A stretch of DNA of 64,000 nt from UBA7672 sp031419455. GTDB lineage: Bacteria > Pseudomonadota > Alphaproteobacteria > Caulobacterales > Hyphomonadaceae. Location: positions 24,221-88,220 of the forward strand of contig JANOKS010000138.1 in the NCBI GenBank assembly GCA_031419455.1, read 5' to 3'. Shown here one piece after another: positions 53,605 to 61,756 of the stretch. Position numbers and translations under genes: made by a program. The notes beneath the pieces are model-generated. The model was given only the letters and a program-made list of their open reading frames with translations, had not been told where the DNA came from and did not search any database. Each line of letters starts with the position of its first letter. Positions within the stretch are counted from its first letter, which is position 1.

Positions 53605-55902
53605 AGCGCCGCCCTTCATGTAGCTCGGCAGCCAGCCCTCGTGCGCCGCGCGGAGCGTGGAGAGGGGGACGCGCATCAAGCTGCGACCGGGGTGCTGGGA
53701 ATGGTTGAAGATTATTTCTGGCTCAGCCAACTTCTTCACGTCGGCGAACCAACCCTCGCTCCGGGTTTCGACGACGCCAAGGAACATCCATTCCACGCCG
53801 TCCGCGGCGGCGGCTTTGCCCAGCTCGAAGCCGAGGGGGACAGCGACGACGTAGCGCGCCTGATCTTCGGCAAAGACGCCGAAACGCTCCAGGGCGCCTC
53901 CGTCCATGAAGTCGTCGAGTTCGAGGAAACAGCCGCGACCGCCGGCCAGCGCCATTTCGGCGACAGCGCAAGCAATGCCGCCGTCGCTGACGTCGTGAAC
54001 TGCGTGGACAAGGCCATCAGCGATCAACTTGCGAATGAATGCAGCGTTGCGCTTCTCAAGTTCGAGATCGACCGGCGGCGGCGAGCCTGCTTCTGGGCCG
54101 TCGAGACCAAGGATTACGCGGGTATAGGTCGAAGCGCCGAGATGTCCCTTCGTCTCGCCGACAACGAAAAGCCGATCCCCCTCCTGCGCCCCCTTCAACG
54201 TCGCAACATGATCGAGATCCTCGATCAACCCGATCCCGCCCACCACCGGCGTCGGCGGAATCCCCACGCCATCCGTCTCGTTGTACAAGGACACGTTCCC
54301 GCTCACGACCGGAAACTCAAGCACGCGGCAAGCTTCCGCCATGCCCTCGATCGCCTTCACGATCACGCCCATCGTGTCGGGTTTTTCCGGGTTGCCGAAA
54401 TTGAGGTTGTCGGTGATCGCGATCGGCGTCGCGCCCACCGCACTCAGATTGCGATACGCCTCCGCGACCGCCTGCTTGCCGCCCTCATAGGGATCGGCCG
54501 CCACATAGTGCGGATTGCAGTCGGAACAGATCGCAAGCGCCTTGTTCGTCCCGTGAATGCGAACGATGGCCGCGTCGCCTCCGGATTGCGATGAGTCGAT
54601 CGTGTCGCCCATCACATGGCGATCATACTGCTCCCAGATCCAGCGCTTCGACGCCATGTCCGGCGACGACATCAGCTTCAGCAGAACCTCGCCATAATCC
54701 GCTGGCTCCGGATACTTGGAAATATCGAGAGCCGGCGCTGGCGTCGGCGGATTCCACGGCCGGTCATAGTTCGGCGCGTCCTGCGACAGCGGCGGCACCG
54801 GAATATCGCACACCACCTGACCCTGCTGCTTCAGCACCAGTCGGCCCGTGTTCGTCGTGTAGCCGATCACCTCCGCATCGAGATCCCACTTGTCGAAGAT
54901 CTTCTTCGCATCCGCCTCGCGCCCCGGCTTCAGCACCATGAGCATGCGTTCCTGCGATTCCGACAGCATGATCTCGTAAGCCGTCATCCCCGTCTCGCGC
55001 TGGGGCACCTTGTCCATGTCCATCTCGACACCGACGCCGCCCTTGTCCGCGATCTCCACGGATGAGGATGTGAGCCCCGCCGCGCCCATGTCCTGGATCG
55101 ACTGGATCCAGTCGGTCGCCATCAGCTCGAGGCACGCCTCGATCAGCAGCTTCTCGGTGAACGGGTCGCCGACCTGAACGGTCGGGCGCTTCTCTTCATC
55201 GCCTTCCGAGAATTCCGCCGACGCCATCGTCGCGCCATGGATGCCATCGCGCCCGGTCTTCGATCCCACATAGAAGATCGCATTCCCCGGCTCGGCGCCG
55301 CGTGAGTAGAAAATCTTGTCCTGGTCCGCGAGCCCCACCGCCATCGCATTGACGAGGATGTTGCCGTTGTACCCCTTGTGGAACTGCGTCTCGCCCGCCA
55401 CCGTCGGCACGCCCACGCAATTGCCATAGCCGCCAATCCCGCCAACCACGCCCGCCACCAGTGAGCGCGTCTTCGGATGCGACGGATCGCCAAAGCGCAA
55501 CGCATTCACCAGCGCGATTGGTCGCGCGCCCATCGTGAACACATCGCGCAGGATGCCGCCCACGCCGGTCGCCGCGCCCTGATAGGGCTCGATGTAGGAC
55601 GGGTGATTGTGCGACTCCATCTTGAAGATGCACGCCTGTCCATCCCCGATGTCGACCACGCCCGCATTCTCCCCCGGCCCCTGGATCACGCGCGGACCCT
55701 TGGTCGGAAACTTGCCCAGATGCCGCCGCGTGGATTTGTACGAGCAATGCTCCGACCACATCACCGAGAAGATCCCCAGCTCAACCTTGTTGGGCGCGCG
55801 CCCCAGCCGGTCGAGAATGATCTGGTACTCGCTGGACTTGAGGCCATGGCTTTTCGCCGACGCTTCGTCTTGCGGAGCGAGGAGGGGGGAGAGGTCGGTC
55901 AT
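53599..55902 (-). CDS. purL: phosphoribosylformylglycinamidine synthase subunit PurL
   Basis: 767 residues, the small-type PurL that works with PurS and PurQ in purine synthesis. Motifs: EYQIILDRLGRAPN, MWSEHCSYKSTRRHL, MESHNHPSYIEPYQGAATGVGG, FTMGARPIALVNALRFG and the C-terminal HDVSDGGIACAVAEMA. ATG 55902 overlaps the upstream small gene's stop (ATGA), so the two are translationally coupled. purS and purQ are not visible. Confidence 0.96.
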   Translation of the reverse strand: MTDLSPLLAPQDEASAKSHGLKSSEYQIILDRLGRAPNKVELGIFSVMWSEHCSYKSTRRHLGKFPTKGPRVIQGPGENAGVVDIGDGQACIFKMESHNHPSYIEPYQGAATGVGGILRDVFTMGARPIALVNALRFGDPSHPKTRSLVAGVVGGIGGYGNCVGVPTVAGETQFHKGYNGNILVNAMAVGLADQDKIFYSRGAEPGNAIFYVGSKTGRDGIHGATMASAEFSEGDEEKRPTVQVGDPFTEKLLIEACLELMATDWIQSIQDMGAAGLTSSSVEIADKGGVGVEMDMDKVPQRETGMTAYEIMLSESQERMLMVLKPGREADAKKIFDKWDLDAEVIGYTTNTGRLVLKQQGQVVCDIPVPPLSQDAPNYDRPWNPPTPAPALDISKYPEPADYGEVLLKLMSSPDMASKRWIWEQYDRHVMGDTIDSSQSGGDAAIVRIHGTNKALAICSDCNPHYVAADPYEGGKQAVAEAYRNLSAVGATPIAITDNLNFGNPEKPDTMGVIVKAIEGMAEACRVLEFPVVSGNVSLYNETDGVGIPPTPVVGGIGLIEDLDHVATLKGAQEGDRLFVVGETKGHLGASTYTRVILGLDGPEAGSPPPVDLELEKRNAAFIRKLIADGLVHAVHDVSDGGIACAVAEMALAGGRGCFLELDDFMDGGALERFGVFAEDQARYVVAVPLGFELGKAAAADGVEWMFLGVVETRSEGWFADVKKLAEPEIIFNHSQHPGRSLMRVPLSTLRAAHEGWLPSYMKGGAV

Positions 55903-56183
55903 CTGGATCCGATCAACTTGAGATATTCGTCGCGCACATCGTCTTCGATCGTGACAGGGCCGCCACCCGCCCAATGGCGATCCTCGCGGCTCTTCTTAGG
56001 TCCCGAGACCCAATATTCCTCACCCGTCGAAACATCCTTGTAGTTACCCCTGATCCCGCTCCCGCCGATACACAGCAACTCCTTGTCCTTGAAGAAGACG
56101 GATCGTTTAGTCTTCGACAGGCGGACGCGAGCAATCCACGCCGGTCCACTGCCACCGTGGCCCGACTTGAGTTCCACATACAT
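55899..56183 (-). CDS. small conserved hypothetical protein upstream of purL
   Basis: 94 residues from an ATG giving MYVELKSG; an ATG six codons earlier (56201) is possible. Body: GPAWIARVRLSKTKRSVFFKD, GNYKDVSTGEEYWVSGPKK and EDRHWAGGGPVTIE. A widespread small family of unknown role (sometimes mislabelled as a synthase). It overlaps the purL start by 4 nt. Confidence 0.75.
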   Translation of the reverse strand: MYVELKSGHGGSGPAWIARVRLSKTKRSVFFKDKELLCIGGSGIRGNYKDVSTGEEYWVSGPKKSREDRHWAGGGPVTIEDDVRDEYLKLIGSR

Positions 56184-56304
56184 GATGCGCGTGCGCGGCA
56201 TGGCCGGTCATTTACGCGACCCGCCCGATTCTGCAATGTGGCTGGACCAACAAGCTGGGGGCAGCTCTTTCCGGCGATAAAAGTTCACCATAGGGGAGGG
56301 GATA

Positions 56305-56742
56305 ATGTCCCGCACTAGCCAAGCGTTATGCGTGTTCTACGCTTTGGTCGCGATCACCGCGCTGATCATGACCTGGAGCCAGAACCTGCTCTATTTCATG
56401 GGGCCCAGCCCCGCCGGCTTCGGCCAGTACATTCTCGACCTCAAGGTCAACGGCGCCGCCCGCTCCTTCACGGTCGATCTCGGCCTGTTCCTGCTTGCCG
56501 CAACCGGCCTCATGGTCGTCGAGGCGCGCAAGCTCGACGTGCGCTTCGTCTGGCTCTATGTGATCCTCGGCTTCGCCATCGCGATCAGCGTCACATTCCC
56601 GCTTTTCCTCATCGCGCGGGAGATGCGCCTTGCGAAGACTGAGTCCACCCCATCCGCCGTCAAACTCACCGCGCTGGACATCACCGGCCTTGCGCTCACC
56701 ACCATCGTCGTACTGGCAATGTGCGGCTTCATCCTGACCTGA
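56305..56742 (+). CDS. DUF2834 family membrane protein
   Basis: 145 residues, four TM helices. The ARSFTVDLGLFLLAATGLMV and VWLYVILGFAIAISVTFPLF segments are those of DUF2834. Function unknown. It is followed 4 nt later by the macrodomain gene. Confidence 0.85.
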   Translation: MSRTSQALCVFYALVAITALIMTWSQNLLYFMGPSPAGFGQYILDLKVNGAARSFTVDLGLFLLAATGLMVVEARKLDVRFVWLYVILGFAIAISVTFPLFLIAREMRLAKTESTPSAVKLTALDITGLALTTIVVLAMCGFILT

Positions 56743-56746
56743 GGAC

Positions 56747-57262
56747 ATGAGCGTGGCGCGGATCCAGGCGGAACACGGCGACATCACCCGCGCGAAGGTC
56801 GACATCATCGTCAACGCCGCGAATTCATCCCTGCTCGGCGGCGGCGGCGTCGATGGCGCAATCCACCGCGCGGCCGGCCCCGGCCTCCTTGCCGAGTGCC
56901 GCACGCTCGGCGGCTGCCCCACCGGCGAGGCGCGCATCACCGGCGCCTACAACCTGCCGCACCTCCATGTGATCCACACCGTCGGTCCCGTCTGGCGCGG
57001 CGGTGCATCAGGCGAGGCCGAACTTCTGGCTAGCTGCTATCGCAACGCGCTCCAGCTCGCGCTCAACCACGCCGCCCGCTCCATAGCGTTCCCCGCAATC
57101 TCCACTGGCGTCTATGGCTATCCGAAGAACGCTGCAGCGGACATCGCCGTCACCACAGTCCGTGAGTTCCTCACGGCGCAAACCGCCGGGATCGATGTCC
57201 TGTTCTGCTGCTTCGACCGCGCGACCCTTGCGATCTACCACCAATTGCTGGCTGCGCCCTGA
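56747..57262 (+). CDS. macrodomain protein (O-acetyl-ADP-ribose deacetylase-like)
   Basis: 171 residues, single macrodomain. Motifs: DIIVNAANSSLLGGGGVDGAIHRAAGP, CPTGEARITGAYNLP, VIHTVGPVW and AFPAISTGVYGYPK. It removes ADP-ribose or acetyl-ADP-ribose. Starts 4 nt after the DUF2834 stop, so the two are probably co-transcribed. Confidence 0.94.
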   Translation: MSVARIQAEHGDITRAKVDIIVNAANSSLLGGGGVDGAIHRAAGPGLLAECRTLGGCPTGEARITGAYNLPHLHVIHTVGPVWRGGASGEAELLASCYRNALQLALNHAARSIAFPAISTGVYGYPKNAAADIAVTTVREFLTAQTAGIDVLFCCFDRATLAIYHQLLAAP

Positions 57263-57270
57263 GCACCGAG

Positions 57271-57359
57271 TTTGGGGGAAAGTCGTTGTCACGATTTGGG
57301 GGAAACTCGGAGACGATCTCCAATCCCATCAACCACTTGCCGCAAGAATTTGGGGGAAA
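57271..57359. repeat. three direct copies of TTTGGGGGAAA
   Basis: Exact 11-mers at 57271-57281, 57295-57305 and 57349-57359, spaced 24 and 54 bp, in the 136-bp gap between the macrodomain gene and the next gene. Not a tandem array and not CRISPR-like. They could be protein-binding sites or the remains of an element end. Confidence 0.8.
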
Positions 57360-57394
57360 CAGAGGCACAGGATCGGCGGGGGTAAATGCGGGCG

Positions 57395-57400
57395 TATAAT
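57395..57400 (+). promoter_or_regulatory. possible -10 box (TATAAT)
   Basis: An exact TATAAT, rare in this GC-rich sequence, lies 8-13 nt before the ATG at 57408. No good -35 is seen 16-18 bp upstream. If real, the transcript would begin at or near that ATG, giving little or no leader. Confidence 0.28.
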
Positions 57401-58514
57401 GCCGCCCATGAGTGTCGCGAAAACCCACGACGCATATGAACAAGGCGAGGTCCCAGCATGGGCTTGGCCTGTCTATGCTTTTGTCGCCTGGCTCGCCGCG
57501 CTCCTCGGTTACGTGGCGCGCTTCAAGAGCGTCCGCCACACCCACCGCTTCAAACCCGACTGGCGCGATAGCTGGGAAGGCCTGCGCCAATCCGAATGGC
57601 TCCGCGATCAACTCATCGCGCAGGGCGTCGCGCAACTTCTCAACGGACATCCTCTCCACCTGGACGACACGAAAGTCATTCTTGATCCGCCCGCTGCCTA
57701 TGGCGGCACGTGCCCCCGCACGCCCTTCGACATGAACCGCCGTTTCCTCGCGCTCGCCCGCTGGGCCGCCGATCCAGAAGCGATCATCCGCGAGCGCTTC
57801 GAGCACCTCGCCAGACGCCAAGGCGTCAATCCCCTCGCTGCCCATGCTTCGACGGACGCCGCGCTTCGCTCGGCTGCTCAGCATGAGCTGGTGGGTGTCG
57901 CTGCATCCTCATCCCGCAAATCTCCCCTAGCGCTCATGCTGAGCAGCGCACGCAGTGCGCGTCCGTCGAAGCACGAGCGCGGGCTCACCACAGCCCGCGG
58001 CCCTCCTGCAACTCCTCGAGTGCCGGTTACCCGCACGCCTCAGCGCTCCCGCGCGTCTGAGAACGCCTCCGCACGCCCGCGCCTACCCGCCCGCCTTCAC
58101 CAGCGCATCGCGCTCCTGCGCCGTGAGATGTCGCCATTTGCCCTCGGGCAGGTCGCCAAGCTGCAGCGGGCCGACGCGGACGCGAATGAGGTCGGTCACC
58201 TCAAGTTCGACAAGTTCGCACATGCGCCTGATCTGCCGGTTGCGGCCCTCATTCAACACGAAGCGCAGCACCTGCACGTCCTGCAGCGTGACCTTCGCCG
58301 GCTTCAGCTTGCGCCCATCCAGCTCCAGCCCGTGGCGCAGCTTCTGCACCCTGTCGCGCGTGACCTTGCCGGTCACTGTCACGACGTACTCCTTGTCGAT
58401 CTCCGACTCCGGCCCGATGATCGCCTTGGCCAGCACGCCATCCTCCGACAGCAGCAGCAGCCCGCGCGAATCCTGGTCGAGCCGGCCCAGCGGCGGCAGG
58501 CTCGCGCGCGATGA
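57399..58514 (+). CDS. hypothetical protein with repeat-derived C-terminal extension
   Basis: Open frame of 371 codons. Residues 1-148 look like a real protein: YEQGEVPAWAWPVYAFVAWL (a possible TM segment) and DWRDSWEGLRQSEWLRDQLI. From residue 149 (57845) the frame enters a palindromic element and then runs 432 nt antisense into the pseudouridine synthase gene. The natural stop seems to have been lost by the element, so the true end is uncertain. ATG 57399 or 57408. Confidence 0.5.
   Translation: MPPMSVAKTHDAYEQGEVPAWAWPVYAFVAWLAALLGYVARFKSVRHTHRFKPDWRDSWEGLRQSEWLRDQLIAQGVAQLLNGHPLHLDDTKVILDPPAAYGGTCPRTPFDMNRRFLALARWAADPEAIIRERFEHLARRQGVNPLAAHASTDAALRSAAQHELVGVAASSSRKSPLALMLSSARSARPSKHERGLTTARGPPATPRVPVTRTPQRSRASENASARPRLPARLHQRIALLRREMSPFALGQVAKLQRADADANEVGHLKFDKFAHAPDLPVAALIQHEAQHLHVLQRDLRRLQLAPIQLQPVAQLLHPVARDLAGHCHDVLLVDLRLRPDDRLGQHAILRQQQQPARILVEPAQRRQARAR
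57845..57985. repeat. palindromic element (copy 2, left-truncated) inside a reading frame
   Basis: TGCTTCGACGGACGC (57845-57859) is the perfect complement of GCGTCCGTCGAAGCA (57959-57973), and CTGCTCAGCATGAGC (57874-57888) of GCTCATGCTGAGCAG (57932-57946). The right 56 nt closely match 23053-23106 of the other copy. It interrupts the 3' end of the preceding gene. Confidence 0.8.
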
Positions 58515-58847
58515 CGGCACGGCGCCGCTGCCCGCCTGGCGCTCAGACGTCAGCAGCCGCGCGGCCGGGGTCTGCCCCGGATCAGGCTGCGCCGACACGA
58601 CGCCCACCGGCTTGTGGATCATCACGGAGACCTGCGCGCCAAGCCCCAGCTCCGCGCGGTCATTCAGCACCAGCGTCTGCCCGGCGGAAATCTTGCGGCC
58701 GACATCGCTCACGCGCTCGCCATCGATCAGCACCGCGCCCGCTTCGATCAGCTCCTCCGCCTCGCGCCGCGAACACACGCCGGCCTGCGCCAGCCACTTG
58801 TTCACGCGCACCGGCTCCGCGCCGTCATATGTCCGCGACCAGCTCAC
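58083..58847 (-). CDS. RsuA/RluB/RluE/RluF-family pseudouridine synthase
   Basis: 254 residues. N-terminal S4 RNA-binding domain (VRVNKWLAQAGVCSRREAEELI), then the synthase domain with catalytic Asp in LGRLDQDSRGLLLLS and the C-terminal VLNEGRNRQIRRMCE. It modifies uridines in 23S or 16S rRNA; the exact position cannot be assigned from sequence alone. Its 3' end is overlapped by the antisense open frame from 57399. Confidence 0.92.
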   Translation of the reverse strand: MSWSRTYDGAEPVRVNKWLAQAGVCSRREAEELIEAGAVLIDGERVSDVGRKISAGQTLVLNDRAELGLGAQVSVMIHKPVGVVSAQPDPGQTPAARLLTSERQAGSGAVPSSRASLPPLGRLDQDSRGLLLLSEDGVLAKAIIGPESEIDKEYVVTVTGKVTRDRVQKLRHGLELDGRKLKPAKVTLQDVQVLRFVLNEGRNRQIRRMCELVELEVTDLIRVRVGPLQLGDLPEGKWRHLTAQERDALVKAGG

Positions 58848-58848
58848 G

Positions 58849-59658
58849 TCAGCTTGCCTGCTCCCGCCCGCGCGCCATGGCGGACTTGCGCGATTCCTCG
58901 GCCGCTTCCGGCGTCACGGCGGAATTGTTGGCCGCGCCGCGCACGATCTCCATCTTCAGCGCTTCAGGCAGGGGCAGGGCGAGGCCATCGTCGATCACGG
59001 CTTTCATGCGCTTCAGCAACCCGCCCTCAACGCCGGCCATCTCCCCCGCCAGCTTGCGCGCCGCCGGCAGCAACGCCTCGGGCGCCAACACGCGATTCAC
59101 GAGGCCCCAGCGCTCTGCTGTCTCGGCGTCGAGATAATTGCCCGTCAGCGACAGCTCCTTCGCGCGGCTTGCTCCAATGATGCGCGGCAGCTTCTGCGAC
59201 AGGCCCCACACCGGCATGAGGCCCACGCGCGAATGCGTGTCAGCAAACTTTGCTTCGGTGGAAGCGAGCAGCACATCGCACATCAGCGCCAGCTCGAATC
59301 CGCCGGTGATTGCAAAGCCGTTGATCGCGCCGATGATCGGCCAGGGACAGCTCGCAAACGCGGACGCAAGATCCATGTCCGCATTGGCCTCACCCGCATT
59401 CTTCTGGGCGCCGACACCAAGCGAGAAGCCTTTTTGTCCGGCTTCTTTCAGATCAACGCCCGCCGAGAAGGCCCGGCCATTTCCGGTCAGCACGATCGCA
59501 CGAACATCATTGCTCGCCGAAATCTCGCGAATGGTCCGCACGATATCGACGCGCAGCTGCACCGACAGCGCGTTGAGCTGCTTTGCCCGGTTGAGCGTCA
59601 GCACGGCGACGGGTCCGTCGCGTTCGACCAGCAGCAGCGGTTCGGCAGCTTCGCTCAT
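58849..59658 (-). CDS. enoyl-CoA hydratase/isomerase family protein
   Basis: 269 residues, crotonase fold. Oxyanion-hole region AFSAGVDLKEAG, the NGFAITGGFELALMCDVLLAS block, and VGLMPVWGLSQKLPRIIG. The usual second catalytic Glu position in the last block is not evident, so isomerase or another crotonase activity is possible. 1 nt after its stop is the pseudouridine synthase start on the same strand. Confidence 0.9.
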   Translation of the reverse strand: MSEAAEPLLLVERDGPVAVLTLNRAKQLNALSVQLRVDIVRTIREISASNDVRAIVLTGNGRAFSAGVDLKEAGQKGFSLGVGAQKNAGEANADMDLASAFASCPWPIIGAINGFAITGGFELALMCDVLLASTEAKFADTHSRVGLMPVWGLSQKLPRIIGASRAKELSLTGNYLDAETAERWGLVNRVLAPEALLPAARKLAGEMAGVEGGLLKRMKAVIDDGLALPLPEALKMEIVRGAANNSAVTPEAAEESRKSAMARGREQAS

Positions 59659-59682
59659 CAGTGTCTCCTCAGTGCGCGCATC

Positions 59683-60456
59683 TCAGTCTTGGGGATCGAT
59701 CACGGGCTCTCCGCCCAGCGACCGCACGATATCGGCGAGCGCGGTCACGCAGCGGTCGACCGCGAGCCCGTCGCGGCTGCGCGCGACAAGGTTGGAGCCG
59801 TACTCCGCCTCGGCGCCCTTGAGCCGCATGAAAGGATACGAGCCAAGGCTTGCCTCGGGCGTCGCCTTTGCCAGTTCGCCCAGCGGCCCGGCCAGATCGC
59901 CCTCGCGCACGCCTGCAGCCCGCACGGTGCGCGAATGCACGACCAACCCGCCCGTGATGCGCAGGCCGACATCCTGCAGCATGGCGCGCATGACGGACGG
60001 CACGCCCGCCATCACGAAGACATTGCCGAGCTGGAAACCCGGCGCGACCGACACCGGATTGGCGATCAGGTCTGCGCCGTCGGGAATCCGCGCCATGCGC
60101 AGCCGACCCTCGTTCAGCTCCTGCCCGCGCGCTTCGTACCATGGCCGCATCAGCGCCAGCGCATCCTCGCGCACATCGATGGAGCGCCCGAACGCCACAG
60201 CGATGGCGTCCGCCGTGATGTCGTCATGCGTCGGGCCGATGCCGCCAGTCGTAAACAGATAGTTATGGCGGGCGCGCAGCTCGTTGACCGTGGCGACGAT
60301 CGTCGCGTGCACGTCGGGGATCATCCGCGCTTCGCGGATTTCTACGCCCAGCGGCGCCAGGAACTCCGCGACCGTTCGCAGATTGGTATCCTGCGTCCTG
60401 CCCGAGAGCAGTTCGTCCCCGATCAGGATAACGGCGGCGGTCACGATGCTGGCCAT
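59683..60456 (-). CDS. CinA-like molybdopterin-binding (MoCF) domain protein
   Basis: 257 residues: VILIGDELLSGRTQDTN, LFTTGGIGPTHDDITADAIA and PGFQLGNVFVMAGVPSVM are CinA N-terminal/MoaB-type motifs. It lacks the CinA C-terminal deamidase domain. Often annotated as a competence/damage-inducible protein or FAD/NMN pyrophosphatase; the activity here is uncertain. ATG 60456 chosen; upstream codons have no support. Confidence 0.9.
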   Translation of the reverse strand: MASIVTAAVILIGDELLSGRTQDTNLRTVAEFLAPLGVEIREARMIPDVHATIVATVNELRARHNYLFTTGGIGPTHDDITADAIAVAFGRSIDVREDALALMRPWYEARGQELNEGRLRMARIPDGADLIANPVSVAPGFQLGNVFVMAGVPSVMRAMLQDVGLRITGGLVVHSRTVRAAGVREGDLAGPLGELAKATPEASLGSYPFMRLKGAEAEYGSNLVARSRDGLAVDRCVTALADIVRSLGGEPVIDPQD

Positions 60457-60611
60457 GCCTTGGCGTTTACGGCGCGTTAGCGACGGCGTCCAGATCGTTG
60501 CCGATAGGTAAATCCAAAACGCCAACTTATCCGCAAAACACGGGTTCCACGAAGGATGAAATTAAGCCTGATGCGCGATGGTCTCCGCTGCCAATACCGG
60601 TGGGGACACCA

Positions 60612-61124
60612 ATGCAGCCGCTCAGGCGCCTACAAACGGCGCGCAACGGCAACGTGATGATCGAGTTCGCGTTGCTTGCGCCCGTGTTCTTCATGCTGAT
60701 TCTTGGCCTGGTTGAGTTCGTGCTCTTCCAGTACAAGACCTACGCGCTCAATCACGTCGTCTACGAAGCCACGCGCAACCTGCAGACCGGCGAGGTGCAG
60801 AGCGCGTCGAACATGGAAGCCGCCTTCAGGCAGGAAGCCTGCGACAAGGCCGGCGTCATGATCGACTGCAACGCCATCGTGTTCGACGTGCGCGCCTTCG
60901 ACGAACTCAGCGACGTCACCTACCCGCCGCCGACCTTCGACGCGGATGGGTTGCCGGACAACTTCGTGTTCGAGCCGGGCGGATCGGACCAGTATTCAGT
61001 CGTGCGCGCCACGCTCCAGCACCAGTTCATCACGCCCTTCATGGACCAGCTGTTCCAGATGGGGCCAGACCTTCCGGCGATCGTGAATGCATTCTGCATC
61101 GTCAAGAACGAGCCGTGGGATTGA
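60612..61124 (+). CDS. TadE-like pseudopilin (first)
   Basis: 170 residues. The N-terminal NGNVMIEFALLAPVFFMLILGLVEFVLF is the TadE-type prepilin helix. It is a minor pilin of a Tad/Flp pilus. Gene starts at ATG 60612 (GGGG upstream). The second TadE-like gene starts 3 nt after its stop. Confidence 0.9.
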   Translation: MQPLRRLQTARNGNVMIEFALLAPVFFMLILGLVEFVLFQYKTYALNHVVYEATRNLQTGEVQSASNMEAAFRQEACDKAGVMIDCNAIVFDVRAFDELSDVTYPPPTFDADGLPDNFVFEPGGSDQYSVVRATLQHQFITPFMDQLFQMGPDLPAIVNAFCIVKNEPWD

Positions 61125-61127
61125 TCC

Positions 61128-61703
61128 ATGCACAAGCTGATCCCATTTGTCCGGCTGTTCAGCGATCGCCGCGGTGTCGCCGCAGCTGAATTCGCGCTCA
61201 TCGCGCCGGCCCTGCTTTTCCTGATCATGGGCGTGTTCGAGATGTCCTTCCGCTTCCGCGCCAGCGAGGAGGCGACCCGTTACGTCCACCAGGTCGCCGA
61301 CATCATTTCGCGCGAAACCGAGCTGACGCAAGGCGACATCCAGGAACTGTACGACGCCTCGATCTTCATGATGAAGCCGCTGGACACGACCGACGATCTC
61401 GACATCGACGTCTCCTCGGTCGGCTTCGAGGGCGCTGATGCCGAACCGGCAATTCTCTGGCGCCGCGTCGCCGGCGCCGAAGTCGCCTTCAGCCTCGCCG
61501 ATACGCAGGGCATGGGCATCGAGGACGAGACCGTCATCCGCGTCGGCGTCCGCTACAACTACCAGAGCGTGCTGACGGAGCTGTTCGGCGGCGGCTACAT
61601 GGCGATCGAAAAATCCGCCTACGCGCGGCCGCGCATCGAGCGAAAAGTCGCGCTCGACGGCGAGACCGACGATGGCGGCACGACGGTCTACCTCGACAGT
61701 TGA
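61128..61703 (+). CDS. TadE-like pseudopilin (second)
   Basis: 191 residues. DRRGVAAAEFALIAPALLFLIMGVFEMSF is again a TadE-type prepilin helix. The soluble part is acidic. It is followed by the TadG-like gene on the same strand (gap 53 bp). Confidence 0.9.
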   Translation: MHKLIPFVRLFSDRRGVAAAEFALIAPALLFLIMGVFEMSFRFRASEEATRYVHQVADIISRETELTQGDIQELYDASIFMMKPLDTTDDLDIDVSSVGFEGADAEPAILWRRVAGAEVAFSLADTQGMGIEDETVIRVGVRYNYQSVLTELFGGGYMAIEKSAYARPRIERKVALDGETDDGGTTVYLDS

Positions 61704-61756
61704 TGAGTTTTGGACGGCGCACGCATCTTGCGCGCGCCAAGACACGGAAACGGATC

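Noticed and set aside
57271..57359. Possible CRISPR or attachment site from repeated TTTGGGGGAAA
   Set aside because: Only 11 bp, uneven spacing, no integrase or cas genes.
57955..60480. An 841-codon open frame on the plus strand
   Set aside because: Antisense to the pseudouridine synthase, enoyl-CoA hydratase and CinA-like genes; composition is that of antisense high-GC sequence.
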